Part shown: positions 1-8,363 of the stretch, piece by piece
How positions within the stretch are numbered: the first letter of the stretch is position 1
Layout of the letters: every line of letters starts with the position of its first letter
Source of the DNA: an uncultured Tessaracoccus sp.
GTDB lineage: Bacteria > Actinomycetota > Actinomycetes > Propionibacteriales > Propionibacteriaceae
Length of the DNA: 62,769 bases
NCBI RefSeq assembly: GCF_947286155.1
Contig: NZ_CAMYPD010000012.1
Span: 1 to 62,769, forward strand
Reading direction: 5' to 3'
Made by a program: the position numbers and the translations under genes
The notes under the pieces: model-generated
What the model was told of the DNA's origin: nothing
Database searches by the model: none
What the model saw: the letters and a program-made list of their open reading frames with translations, nothing else

Positions 1-62
1 CGAAAACAGCCAAACGCGAGCCCCAGAACACCACCATCATGACTGTATCGAAACCGGTACGG

Positions 63-103
63 CATCTCGATACGCAGCTTCACTGCTACTCGATGATCAG
101 GCT
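63..103. repeat. Extragenic palindromic repeat (type B)
   Basis: A short intergenic sequence with the core TCTCGATACGCAGC..GCTACTCGATGATCAGG. Its arms GCAGC and GCTGC-like parts can pair. The reverse complement of this core recurs near 34831-34868 and 34941-34980, so it belongs to a dispersed repeat family in this genome. No gene is visible in bases 1-120. Confidence 0.6.
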
Positions 104-120
104 TAGCGGCACGGCGGGAG

Positions 121-196
121 TGGTCGGGGCGACAGGACTCGAACCTGCGGTCTCCTGCTCCCAAAGCAGGCGCGCTAGCCACTACGCTACGCCCCG
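121..196 (-). tRNA. tRNA-Pro (anticodon TGG)
   Basis: Read on the minus strand, the acceptor arm CGGGGCG pairs with CGCCCCG. The anticodon stem CCTGC/GCAGG holds the loop TTTGGGA, giving anticodon TGG (proline). The T arm has GGTTCGAGTCC. The 3' CCA is encoded (bases 121-123). It marks the left border of the arsenic cassette. Confidence 0.95.
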
Positions 197-267
197 TTCC
201 CGTGGTGGGACCTCGGTAGTCTACTCCATCTGGCGCAGATTCGCTTCGGGGGACCTGCCAGGAAGTA

Positions 268-1014
268 CTACGCCATCCGGGTGAGCAAGTGCTGCACACG
301 CTCCTGGATTGCGTCCCGGATCTCGCGAACGACGTCGAGCGGCTGGCCTGCCGGGTCAGGAATATCCCAGTTCTCGTACCTCGTGCCAGGGAAGATTGGG
401 CACGATTCTCCGCACCCCATCGTGATGACCCAGTCCGAGGATCTCACCGTCGCAGGATCGAGTTTCTCAGGCTGTGAGTGTGGCTCGAGTCCAATCTCAG
501 CCAGGGCGTCGCGCACCTCGGGATGCACGTCGTCGGCAGGGTCGGTTCCGGCGCTGAGGATGGTCATGTCGGTGCCGGCGAGCTGCTGGGCAATGGCGGC
601 GGCCATTTGGGAGCGTCCGGCGTTCTTGGTGCAGGCGAAGAGGATAGTTTTCATCGGACGCTCCTCGGCGTGTTGGTGGTGGTCCATGAACTTCGCCTCG
701 ATACCGGCGAGCAACGAGGTATCGAAGTGCTCAGCGATTGAGTAATACGCCCATTTGCCCTTCTTTACTCGCTCCAGGATTCCAGCGTTGACGAGCCTGG
801 TCAGGTGGTGGGAGATCGTAGACCGGCTGAGATCAAAGACCTCGGGAAACGAGCAGGCGCAGACCGGGCTGGGTGCGCATCGGTGAATAAACACCGTCAG
901 TTGCAGTCGGACCGGGTCTCCTAGCGCCGAAAACAATGCAGCCACGCTGGCTGCCTCGTCGAGATCGATGATCGACGGGGTAGTGCAGCAATCGGCAGAT
1001 CGAGGTGTGGTCAC
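268..1014 (-). CDS. ArsR-ArsC fusion: arsenic-responsive repressor joined to arsenate reductase
   Basis: A 248-aa protein with two domains. Residues 1-115 form an ArsR/SmtB winged-helix repressor, with recognition helix near residues 63-80. Its Cys9-Cys10 pair and Cys46/52/54 are likely As(III) ligands, similar in layout to actinobacterial ArsR proteins. Residues 121-248 form a low-molecular-weight phosphatase-fold arsenate reductase: P-loop Cys128-X5-Arg134, a Cys201/Cys205 pair, and a DIPDP acid loop near 217-221. The second domain begins with its own Met121, as if two genes had been fused. The GTG start lies 6 nt after a TACGGT box, so the mRNA may be leaderless. It is divergent from arsD-arsA and probably controls both. 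The fusion is seen directly; the ligand roles are inferred from the family. Confidence 0.9.
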   Translation of the reverse strand: MTTPRSADCCTTPSIIDLDEAASVAALFSALGDPVRLQLTVFIHRCAPSPVCACSFPEVFDLSRSTISHHLTRLVNAGILERVKKGKWAYYSIAEHFDTSLLAGIEAKFMDHHQHAEERPMKTILFACTKNAGRSQMAAAIAQQLAGTDMTILSAGTDPADDVHPEVRDALAEIGLEPHSQPEKLDPATVRSSDWVITMGCGESCPIFPGTRYENWDIPDPAGQPLDVVREIRDAIQERVQHLLTRMA

Positions 1015-1100
1015 AGGGAAACCGTAGCACGTTTCGATGGGTATCGAATTGTGTTACCGTTGCAACGTAACGATTTTCATCGAAATGTTTGGAGGATGAC
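1015..1100. promoter_or_regulatory. Divergent ars promoter/operator region
   Basis: This 86-nt region separates the ArsR-ArsC gene from arsD. It holds a perfect inverted repeat TTCGAT-GGGT-ATCGAA (1033-1048), an extended imperfect dyad GTTAC..GTTGCAAC..GTAAC (1053-1071), and CGAT-TTTC-ATCG (1071-1082). A TACGGT box on the minus strand (1021-1026) fits the -10 element of the fusion gene. GGAGG at 1091-1095 is the ribosome binding site of arsD. Use of the dyads as ArsR operators is inferred. Confidence 0.6.
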
Positions 1101-1460
1101 ATGCGTCACATCGATGTGTATGAACCCGCTCTGTGCTGCTCGTCGGGAGTCTGTGGCACCGACGTGGATCAAAGCTTGGTGGACTTCAACGCCGCCTTGG
1201 GTGCGCTGAAACGGGACGGGGTCGAGGTGGCGCGACATAACCTTGCATCGGCACCCACCGACTTCGCGGAGTGCGAATCAGTGCGGTCGCTGATGGAGGT
1301 TGCCGGGGTCGAAGCGCTTCCCGCCACCGTCGTGGACGGTGCTGTGGTGCTCACCGCTGCATACCCCACTGAGGCGCAGCTGCGGCAGTTTGCAGGGGAG
1401 CAGCAGGCCCAGTCTCTCCCCATCGCGAGCACTGGCTGCTGCGGTGGCGGTGAGTGCTGA
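1101..1460 (+). CDS. arsD: Arsenite metallochaperone / trans-acting repressor ArsD
   Basis: A 119-aa ArsD. In the family it binds As(III) and hands it to the ArsA ATPase, with weak repressor activity. Starting at ATG 1101, the cysteines fall at Cys12, Cys13 and Cys18, exactly the As(III) site numbering of the classic ArsD; a vicinal Cys112-Cys113 and Cys119 close the protein. A TTG 12 nt upstream is in frame but lies inside the GGAGG ribosome binding site, so ATG 1101 is preferred. The stop overlaps the arsA start, which points to translational coupling. Confidence 0.93.
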   Translation: MRHIDVYEPALCCSSGVCGTDVDQSLVDFNAALGALKRDGVEVARHNLASAPTDFAECESVRSLMEVAGVEALPATVVDGAVVLTAAYPTEAQLRQFAGEQQAQSLPIASTGCCGGGEC

Positions 1461-3202
1461 TGCCGCTTCCTGAACTCACCACGAAGTTCACGTTTTTTAC
1501 CGGGAAGGGCGGTGTGGGCAAGACCACGGTGTCTTGTTCGTTAGCCGCTCAAGCCGCAGCTCGCGGGCAGCGTGTGCTCCTCGTCTCGACAGATCCGGCA
1601 TCCAATGTCGGGCAGGTCTTTGGGCGCGCAATCGGATCCAGCCTCACGTCGTTGGCGGACTTGGTGGAAGGGGCCTCAACTTTCGACGCAATCGAGATTG
1701 ACCCTGAGGTGGAAGCGGAGCGCTACCGCGAATCCATTCTCGGGCCGGTGCGCGCAGTGCTCCCGGCGGAGGTGCTCGCCGCCACTGAGGAAACCCTCTC
1801 GGGTTCTTGTACGGTGGAGATCGCCAGCTTCAACCGATTCACCGACTACCTCACCAACGCTGACGTGGCGGATGCGTACGACCACGTGGTGTTCGACACG
1901 GCGCCCACGGGCCACACGCTTCGGCTACTGTCGCTGCCCGGCGATTGGTCTAGCTTTATCAGTAAGGGAGCGGGAGATGCGTCGTGTCTGGGCCCCATGT
2001 CCGGGCTGGAGAAGCATCGAGAGACGTACCAGGGTGCGGTTGAAGCACTCGCTGACCGGCGAAAGACCTCGTTGATCCTCGTGGCGCGAGCCCAGGAAAG
2101 CACACTCGCGGAAGCGAACAGGTCAGCCGCCGAGCTGCAAGACTTGGGTATCAGCCCTACCGCCCTCGTCGTAAACGGCGTCTTGCCGGCGCAGGCCGCA
2201 ACAGACCAGCTTGCGACGTCGATCTATGAGCGTGAGCGTCAGCTCATTGCCGGGATCCCGCTGAATGATTCGCTGCGCGAGATCAGTTCGCTGCCTATCG
2301 TATCTATCGAGCTCCACGCTTCGCCTGTGATGGGCGTAGAGGGGCTCTTGCATCTGGGCGAACCTGAGGAGAAGCCAGGTGCACTCGGTGATGTTCCACA
2401 GCAGGCTGTGAATGCGGGTGAAATCTCTGTCGGTCTCGACTCCCTGATAGCCAAGCTGGCGGAAGGTAAGCCCAAGCTTGTGCTTTGCATGGGCAAGGGC
2501 GGGGTCGGAAAGACCACCGTCGCCCAGCACATTGCGCTCGGCCTCGCGAGGAGCGGCAAGCCGGTGCACCTGTCAACCACGGACCCGGCGAACCATTTGG
2601 ACGGCTCGCTCGTTGCCCAAGCATCCGGGCTCACCGTCTCTTCGATCGATCCTGAGGAAGTTACCGCACACTACCGTGACGAGGTACTCGCGACGAAGGG
2701 GGCATCCCTCGACGCTGAAAGCCTCGCTCAACTAGAGGAGGATTTGCGGTCTCCATGCACCGAGGAGGTTGCAGTCTTTCGCGCCTTCTCTGACGTGGTC
2801 GGCAGAGCCCAAGAGGAATGGGTTGTGCTCGATACTGCCCCTACCGGCCACACGCTGTTGCTCCTGGACGCCACGGGTTCCTACCATCGAGAGCTCATGC
2901 GCCAGTCCGGGCGAGATGACTCGGCGACCACCCTCCAGCGGCTCCAAGACTCGGATGTGACGCGCCCCGTGCTGGTGACGCTTCCGGAAACGACGCCGGT
3001 GCTCGAGGCGCAGTCGTTGGCGCGGGACCTCGAGCGCGCAGGAATCACGCCCTGGGCCTGGGTAGTGAATCAGTCGCTGCCTGCCACTGAGACGACGTCG
3101 CCATTCCTGCAGCAGCGTGCACGCACGCAACGCGAGATCATCGCCGGCATTGTGGATAGCGTCCAGGTGCCAGTCGTGCAGATCCCGTTCACTGCGATGT
3201 GA
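1460..3202 (+). CDS. arsA: Arsenite-stimulated ATPase ArsA
   Basis: A 580-aa two-half ATPase. Each half has a deviant Walker A GKGGVGKT (residues 15-22 and 345-352) and a DTAPTGHT signature (about 146 and 458). Family As(III)-ligand cysteines are present in both halves (SGSC and DASC in A1, RSPC in A2). ArsA normally powers an ArsB or Acr3 arsenite permease using arsenite delivered by ArsD, but no permease gene lies in this window. The ATG overlaps the arsD stop (TGATG); an in-frame GTG at 1454 is the alternative start. A strong hairpin follows the gene. Confidence 0.93.
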   Translation: MPLPELTTKFTFFTGKGGVGKTTVSCSLAAQAAARGQRVLLVSTDPASNVGQVFGRAIGSSLTSLADLVEGASTFDAIEIDPEVEAERYRESILGPVRAVLPAEVLAATEETLSGSCTVEIASFNRFTDYLTNADVADAYDHVVFDTAPTGHTLRLLSLPGDWSSFISKGAGDASCLGPMSGLEKHRETYQGAVEALADRRKTSLILVARAQESTLAEANRSAAELQDLGISPTALVVNGVLPAQAATDQLATSIYERERQLIAGIPLNDSLREISSLPIVSIELHASPVMGVEGLLHLGEPEEKPGALGDVPQQAVNAGEISVGLDSLIAKLAEGKPKLVLCMGKGGVGKTTVAQHIALGLARSGKPVHLSTTDPANHLDGSLVAQASGLTVSSIDPEEVTAHYRDEVLATKGASLDAESLAQLEEDLRSPCTEEVAVFRAFSDVVGRAQEEWVVLDTAPTGHTLLLLDATGSYHRELMRQSGRDDSATTLQRLQDSDVTRPVLVTLPETTPVLEAQSLARDLERAGITPWAWVVNQSLPATETTSPFLQQRARTQREIIAGIVDSVQVPVVQIPFTAM

Positions 3203-3265
3203 TGTAACGCTGCCCGCATGAGTGTTGGAAAGTGCGAGCAGGCAGGATGTTCCACCTCGAAAACC

Positions 3266-3308
3266 GCTTCCGGCCCTTGTCAAACCGTTCTTGACAAGGG
3301 CCGGAAGC
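3266..3308. terminator. Bidirectional terminator-like hairpin after arsA
   Basis: A perfect 18-bp inverted repeat (arms 3266-3283 and 3291-3308) with a 7-nt loop. It lies between the end of arsA and the 3' end of the minus-strand tRNA-Gly. There is no clear T tract. Confidence 0.75.
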
Positions 3309-3313
3309 CTTCG

Positions 3314-3384
3314 AGCGGATGACGGGAATCGAACCCGCGTAGCTAGTTTGGAAGACTAGGGCTCTACCATTGAGCTACATCCGC
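3314..3384 (-). tRNA. tRNA-Gly (anticodon TCC)
   Basis: On the minus strand, acceptor GCGGATG pairs with CATCCGC. The anticodon stem CTAGT/ACTAG carries loop CTTCCAA with anticodon TCC (glycine). The T arm contains GGTTCGATTCC. It is 71 nt long with no encoded CCA. It forms the right border of the arsenic cassette. Confidence 0.95.
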
Positions 3385-3433
3385 AACGCGGATTGATCAT
3401 AGCAGCGACGAACGTCCTGCGCGATCCACGCGA

Positions 3434-3439
3434 TAAGAT
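3434..3439 (+). promoter_or_regulatory. -10 box of a leaderless promoter
   Basis: TAAGAT ends 6 nt before the ATG at 3446, and no Shine-Dalgarno sequence is present, so the transcript probably begins at the start codon. Confidence 0.5.
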
Positions 3440-3445
3440 CTGCGC

Positions 3446-4447
3446 ATGCGTGAACGGCCGCCACTCGACGTCGAACTGCTCGACTTCCACGCCAAAGCGG
3501 CATCGTTCGACGGCAGCATCGCGGTGCAGTACGACGACGGGACGGTCGTCGTGATTACGCTGTTCGGGCCCGAGGGCGGCCCGAAGACCGCCAGAATCGC
3601 GGGCACCAAGGGGTTCAACGTTACGTCGCTCCACATCGACGAGTTCCCGGAGCTGGGTGACCTCGCCCTCGCCGCCCACACGCGACGCCCTGTCGGCGCG
3701 TACAAACTCCCGCCGGGCAAATTGATCACGGTATTCAACCCCGCCTACGCCTTCACGATGCTGGCGTGCGTGTGCGTCGGCGGGGCGTTCGGGTTCTGGG
3801 CCAGCTACCACATGGGTATCCCAATCCCCCCTCTCGCCTTCCTTGTGGGCGTGCTCTGTGCAGTCATCCCTGTTGCCTTCATCCATCCTCGCTTCGTCGC
3901 CGCGCCGCACGTCTACGTCTCAGGAGGGCACGAGTATCAGCTGCACGGGTTCCTAGACGACGCTGGGGCGCGCAGGGACATCGTCGGGAAGGTCAACGAG
4001 CTGAAGGCGGAGTATGGGCGGTTGGCGTCGGACGTCATCATGCGGATCGAGTGTCCGGCACTGTTCGATGCCACGTTGCCGGAAACCCGACGATTCACCG
4101 AACTCCTGGTGCGGTGGGACGCGGAGCACGGGCGACTATCCAACCCCGAGCGAGCTACTCTCGCGGGGGAGTTGGCCGTCGCATTTGAAACAGCGAAAGC
4201 GCATGCTGAGGCAGTGGGCATGCAGCACTACCCCGACGACGCCCGCGGCCCGGCAGACACCGCGCTGAAGGCGATGCGACTCGCTCAGGACGCTCGGGCG
4301 ACGCGTGCGGAGCGGCAGGCCGCGCTCGAGCGTGCGGTGGCGATCCTGGAATCGTTGGCGCTGCACTACCTCCCAACCGTCAGGGAAGCGAAGGAACTTG
4401 TCGCGGGCCGGCCGTTGCGCGCGTTGCCGGGGAGGCTGGAGCTGTGA
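3446..4447 (+). CDS. Two-TM membrane protein, first of a tandem paralogous pair
   Basis: A 333-aa protein I do not recognise by name. An N-terminal soluble part (about 1-90) is followed by two closely spaced hydrophobic segments (about 94-116 and 124-146). A Glu/Ala-rich C-terminal domain contains IECPALFDA near 195-205 and ALHYLP near 310. The next gene has the same plan (YRIEQPALFDA, SLHFLP), so the two are tandem duplicates. They overlap by 4 nt (GTGA) and are probably co-transcribed toward tig. No enzyme motif is visible. The start follows a leaderless-type -10 box. Confidence 0.8.
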   Translation: MRERPPLDVELLDFHAKAASFDGSIAVQYDDGTVVVITLFGPEGGPKTARIAGTKGFNVTSLHIDEFPELGDLALAAHTRRPVGAYKLPPGKLITVFNPAYAFTMLACVCVGGAFGFWASYHMGIPIPPLAFLVGVLCAVIPVAFIHPRFVAAPHVYVSGGHEYQLHGFLDDAGARRDIVGKVNELKAEYGRLASDVIMRIECPALFDATLPETRRFTELLVRWDAEHGRLSNPERATLAGELAVAFETAKAHAEAVGMQHYPDDARGPADTALKAMRLAQDARATRAERQAALERAVAILESLALHYLPTVREAKELVAGRPLRALPGRLEL

Positions 4448-5484
4448 GCAGCGAAACGTACTGGACTCAGGCCAACCTCGACGCCGAACTCATCGATCTG
4501 GCTGGGCAGACGTTCCTGTGGCTCGGGCGACGACCTTCCATCGCCATGCGAGTGGATGTCATCCAGCACAGCCATTCATCCACCATCATGCTGCGCTTTG
4601 TAGACCTTGAAGCGCGCCCATTACGTACATGGACGGAGCGTTTCGCGTTCCATGGCCACAAGCTTGGCTACGCCAACCCCGACGGCGACCCGTCGCGCCA
4701 GGTGCTGCGCATGCCTCCGTGGGAGCTGGAAGGCAAGTACCTGACCGTCGCGCAGGTGCGTCGTTGGAGCCTGCTTCCGATAGCAGCGATCATTGTGCTG
4801 GCCACGGTGTTGGCGCAGCCATTCGTGCTGCTGGCGTTGTTTCTGGTTCCGCTGCTCATGTGGGCGCGCAGGGCGTTGAACCCAGCGGGCGGCCTCACGG
4901 TGCGCTCGCTCGAGGGCATGCCGCTCAACGAACACAACCTCGTCGAATACGCATTGGCACGGCAGCGCGGTGAGAACCCGCGCGGCCTGCGCGGCATCCC
5001 GCGCATCGAGGAGGCGAGGGAGCGCGTCGAGAAAGTCCGCTCCGACTACGGTGGGCGCAAGCTCGATATCGTCTATCGCATCGAGCAACCGGCGCTGTTC
5101 GACGCATCAGCACGGACGACCGAGGCGTTCCTCGTCGCGCTCTGGGAGTTCGACCAGATCCCCGACGACGCCCCACCCCGGGAGGCAGAGGAGGCCGCCG
5201 CTCGGGTAGAAGTGACGTACGGGCTCGCGCGTCGCCACGCCGAAACCGTCGGGATCAGGCACGTCGCGCCTGAGAAGGCCGACGACGTCCGTCGCGCCGC
5301 GAAGGTGGCGAGGCTGGCCGTCGCTGGGGCTAGCGAGGGCGAGCGCTCTGCGGCCAGGGCGCAGCTCAACGCCCTGCTGGCTTCCCTCTCGCTGCACTTC
5401 CTGCCCGACGCGGCAGAGCTGCGCGCACTCGAAGGCCCCGGAACTGAACCCGGCGGGAGTGACCCGATTGACACGGACCGCTAG
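4444..5484 (+). CDS. Two-TM membrane protein, second of a tandem paralogous pair
   Basis: A 346-aa paralogue of the preceding protein. Two hydrophobic segments lie near residues 108-125 and 127-140. The C-terminal half shares the blocks RIEQPALFDA, ARRHAETVGI and SLHFLP with its neighbour (which has RIECPALFDA, AKAHAEAVGM and ALHYLP). The GTG start lies inside the upstream stop. Function is unknown; two copies side by side suggest a hetero-oligomer, but that is only inference. The tig promoter region starts at the end of this gene. Confidence 0.78.
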   Translation: MSSETYWTQANLDAELIDLAGQTFLWLGRRPSIAMRVDVIQHSHSSTIMLRFVDLEARPLRTWTERFAFHGHKLGYANPDGDPSRQVLRMPPWELEGKYLTVAQVRRWSLLPIAAIIVLATVLAQPFVLLALFLVPLLMWARRALNPAGGLTVRSLEGMPLNEHNLVEYALARQRGENPRGLRGIPRIEEARERVEKVRSDYGGRKLDIVYRIEQPALFDASARTTEAFLVALWEFDQIPDDAPPREAEEAAARVEVTYGLARRHAETVGIRHVAPEKADDVRRAAKVARLAVAGASEGERSAARAQLNALLASLSLHFLPDAAELRALEGPGTEPGGSDPIDTDR

Positions 5485-5524
5485 GATTGCACAGTCACAA
5501 TCGTCCATTTCAGGAGACAAGTTC

Positions 5525-6955
5525 GTGCCTAGCACTATCGAGCAGCTCAACCCCACGCGGGTCAAGCTCACTGTTGAGATTCCATTCGCCGATCTCAAGC
5601 CGCACCTTGACAAGGCTTATAAGGACATCGCCGGCCAGGTGAACATCCCCGGCTTCCGCAAGGGCAAGGTGCCGGCAGCGGTCATCGACCAGCGTTTCGG
5701 CCGCGGCGTCGTGCTGCAGGAAGCCATCAACGACGCCATGCCCGGCGCCTACGGTGCTGCCGTCGAGGAGCACAAGCTCTTCCCGCTCAGCCAGCCTGAC
5801 ATCGAGGTCACCAAGCTCGAAGACAATGAACTGGTCGAATTCACTGCCGAGCTCGATGTTCGCCCCGACTTCGACCTCCCCGACTTTGAGAAGATTGACG
5901 TCGAGGTCGACGCCGCACAGAGCAGCGACGAGGAGCTCGACGAGCGCATCGAGATGCTCCGCAAGCGCTTCGCCACCACGAAGGAAGTGGGTCGCAAGGC
6001 CAAGAAGGGCGACCTCCTCACCATCGACCTCAAGGCGAGCCAGGACGGCAAGGAACTTGAGGACGCTACCGCTGAAGATCTCGAGTACGAGATCGGCGAC
6101 GACAAGAACATGCTCGAGGGCCTCAAGAAGGCCGTCACCGGCACCAAGGCCGGCGACGTCGTCACCTTCACCTCGACGCTGCTGGGCGGTGCCCACCGAG
6201 GCGAAGAGGCCGAGATTGAGGTCACCGTCAAGAAGGTGCAGCAGCAGGATCTGCCCGAGGTGGACGACGAGTTCGCCCAGATGGTCTCCGAGTTCGACAC
6301 CGTCGAAGAGATGAAGGACGACCTCCGCAAGGCCGTCGAACAGCAGGCCAAGCAGGAGCAGATCGCCGACGCGCGCGACAAGATCATCGAGGCCGTCGTC
6401 GAAGCCACTTCCTTCGAGCTGCCCGAGAAGACGCTCGCCGACGATCTCGCTGCCCGCCGCCAGGGTGTCGAGCAGCAGCTCGCCCGCGCTGGGCTCACCT
6501 TGCAGCAGTACCTCGAGGAAGCCGAAGACGAAGAGGCTGAGGACGAGGAGTCCTTCTGGGCTGAGCTCAATCGTCGCGGCGAAGAGGCGCTTCGCGCCCA
6601 GATCATCCTCGACAAGTACGCTGAGGAGCACACCGTTGACGTCTCCCAGCAGGACCTCACGGAACTCATCTTCCAGAAGGCCCAGATGAACGGCACCTCG
6701 CCCCAGGACGAGATTCAGCACATGATGGAGCACAACCACATGGCTGAGTGGATGTCCGAGGTGCGCCGCGGCAAGGCGCTCGCCGCCATCTGCGCCGCCG
6801 CGACGGTGAAGGACGCGGAGGGCAACGTCGTCGAGATGCCGAAGCCCGTCGAGCCCGAGGAAGCCGCTGCTGACGACGCATCCGAGGACGCTCCTGCGCA
6901 GATCGTTACCGAGGTGGACGGCGAAGAGATCGCCGTCGACACCGAGGCCAAGTAA
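5525..6955 (+). CDS. tig: Trigger factor (ribosome-associated chaperone, prolyl isomerase)
   Basis: A 476-aa trigger factor, which binds at the ribosome exit tunnel through L23 and shields nascent chains. The ribosome-binding signature GFRKGKVP is at residues 43-50. The FKBP-like domain lies around 150-240, and a helical C-terminal arm domain follows, ending in an acidic tail. The GTG at 5525 is chosen because AGGAGA (5512-5517) precedes it at the right spacing. A TAGGAT box at 5482-5487 is a likely -10. A hairpin terminator follows, so tig is probably a single-gene unit ahead of clpP1-clpP2. Confidence 0.96.
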   Translation: MPSTIEQLNPTRVKLTVEIPFADLKPHLDKAYKDIAGQVNIPGFRKGKVPAAVIDQRFGRGVVLQEAINDAMPGAYGAAVEEHKLFPLSQPDIEVTKLEDNELVEFTAELDVRPDFDLPDFEKIDVEVDAAQSSDEELDERIEMLRKRFATTKEVGRKAKKGDLLTIDLKASQDGKELEDATAEDLEYEIGDDKNMLEGLKKAVTGTKAGDVVTFTSTLLGGAHRGEEAEIEVTVKKVQQQDLPEVDDEFAQMVSEFDTVEEMKDDLRKAVEQQAKQEQIADARDKIIEAVVEATSFELPEKTLADDLAARRQGVEQQLARAGLTLQQYLEEAEDEEAEDEESFWAELNRRGEEALRAQIILDKYAEEHTVDVSQQDLTELIFQKAQMNGTSPQDEIQHMMEHNHMAEWMSEVRRGKALAAICAAATVKDAEGNVVEMPKPVEPEEAAADDASEDAPAQIVTEVDGEEIAVDTEAK

Positions 6956-6972
6956 CGCACAACGCCGAGCAA

Positions 6973-7010
6973 ACGAAGGGCGGTTCCGCACACGCGGGGC
7001 CGCCTTTCGT
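6973..7010 (+). terminator. Terminator hairpin after tig
   Basis: Arms ACGAAGGGCGG (6973-6983) and CCGCCTTTCGT (7000-7010) pair over 11 bp with one G-T wobble, 17 nt downstream of the tig stop. Confidence 0.7.
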
Positions 7011-7076
7011 CGTACCTATTGACTCTGCCGACGGCGAACAGTTCAGCCAAGTGTTGGGTCGGGCGCCTGGTGCCGG

Positions 7077-7082
7077 TAGGTT
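7077..7082 (+). promoter_or_regulatory. -10 box of a leaderless promoter for clpP1
   Basis: TAGGTT ends 7 nt before the GTG at 7090. It supports GTG 7090, rather than ATG 7102, as the start. Confidence 0.5.
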
Positions 7083-7089
7083 GGGGGTC

Positions 7090-7707
7090 GTGACTGAACG
7101 AATGAACCCCACCGCAGTGGCGGCCGCCGGGGGCCTGGGCATGAACGACAACGTGTATCAATCGTTGCTCGCGAACCGCATCATCTTCCTGGGCTCCGAG
7201 GTGCGCGACGAGAACGCCAACGCCATCTGCGCTCAGATGCTGTTACTGAATGCAGAGGATCCGCACAAGGACATCTTCCTCTACATCAACTCGCCCGGTG
7301 GCTCCGTCGACTCCGGAATGGCCATCTTCGACACCATGCAGTGGATCAGCAACGACGTCGCCACGGTGGCGATGGGTCTCGCTGCGTCGATGGGGCAATT
7401 CCTGCTGTCTGCAGGCACCCCCGGTAAACGCTACGCGCTGCCACACAGCCGCATCATGATGCACCAGCCCTCAGGCGGGCTCGGCGGCACCGCGTCGGAC
7501 ATCCGCATCCAGGCGGAGCAGTCGCTGCACATCAAGAAGACCATGGCCGAGCTCATCGCGAAGCACACCGGCCAGCCGCTCGAGCAGATTGAAGCCGACT
7601 CCGACCGCGACCGCTGGTTCACGGCCGAGCAGGCACTCGAATACGGCTTCATTGACCACGTCTACGAGCGTGCGTCGCAGATCAACACGGAGGCACCGAA
7701 CCAGTGA
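7090..7707 (+). CDS. clpP1: ATP-dependent Clp protease proteolytic subunit 1
   Basis: A 205-aa ClpP. The catalytic triad is Ser100 (in GLAASMGQ), His125 (in RIMMHQP) and Asp170. Actinobacteria assemble a mixed ClpP1-ClpP2 tetradecamer that degrades substrates unfolded by ClpX or ClpC. It overlaps clpP2 by 4 nt. GTG 7090 is preferred because a TAGGTT box sits 7 nt upstream; ATG 7102 is the alternative. Confidence 0.96.
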   Translation: MTERMNPTAVAAAGGLGMNDNVYQSLLANRIIFLGSEVRDENANAICAQMLLLNAEDPHKDIFLYINSPGGSVDSGMAIFDTMQWISNDVATVAMGLAASMGQFLLSAGTPGKRYALPHSRIMMHQPSGGLGGTASDIRIQAEQSLHIKKTMAELIAKHTGQPLEQIEADSDRDRWFTAEQALEYGFIDHVYERASQINTEAPNQ

Positions 7708-8348
7708 GCGAATTCACCCTTCCCGGCGGAATGGCTCCGGCGGGCCCGTCGATGGATTACTACATCCCCCAGTGGGAAGAGCGCACCAGCTACGGCGTGC
7801 GTCGCGTCGACCCCTACACGAAGCTGTTCGAAGACCGCATCATCTTCCTCGGCACTCCCATCAGCGACGACATCGCCAACGCCGTGATGGCGCAGCTGTT
7901 GTGTCTGCAGTCGATGGATGCCGAGCGCCCCATCTCGATCTACATCAACTCTCCGGGCGGTTCCTTCACTGCGCTCACCGCCATTTACGACACGATGCGT
8001 TACATCAAGCCAGAGGTGCAGACGGTGTGCCTGGGCCAGGCGGCCTCGGCCGCCGCGGTGGTGCTCGCTGCGGGCTCCAAGGGTAAGCGTTTCGCCCTGC
8101 CGAACTCGCGCATCCTGATCCACCAGCCGGCCACCGAGGGTGGCCGCGGGCAGTCGTCGGACCTCGAAATCCAGGCGAAGGAGATCCTGCGCATCCGTGC
8201 TCGCATGGAGGAGATGCTCGCCGAAGACACCGGCCAGCCGGTCGAGAAGATCTCGAAGGACATCGAGCGCGACAAGTTCCTCACTGCCGAAGAGGCGAAG
8301 GAATACGGCATCATCGACGACATCTTCACGACGATGAAGCAGGCGTAA
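7704..8348 (+). CDS. clpP2: ATP-dependent Clp protease proteolytic subunit 2
   Basis: A 214-aa second ClpP subunit with Ser115 (GQAAS), His140 and Asp186 as catalytic triad. The GTG start overlaps the clpP1 stop (GTGA), so the two subunits are translationally coupled. A strong hairpin follows, separating the pair from clpX. Confidence 0.96.
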   Translation: MSEFTLPGGMAPAGPSMDYYIPQWEERTSYGVRRVDPYTKLFEDRIIFLGTPISDDIANAVMAQLLCLQSMDAERPISIYINSPGGSFTALTAIYDTMRYIKPEVQTVCLGQAASAAAVVLAAGSKGKRFALPNSRILIHQPATEGGRGQSSDLEIQAKEILRIRARMEEMLAEDTGQPVEKISKDIERDKFLTAEEAKEYGIIDDIFTTMKQA

Positions 8349-8363
8349 CGTAACACTGATGTG

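Noticed and set aside
63..103. Integration att site beside tRNA-Pro
   Set aside because: The sequence matches the dispersed palindromic repeat family and does not copy the tRNA 3' end; no integrase is present.
5510..6991. A 493-codon open frame antisense to trigger factor
   Set aside because: It mirrors the codon bias of tig, has a low-complexity Leu/Val/Gly composition, and has no start signals.
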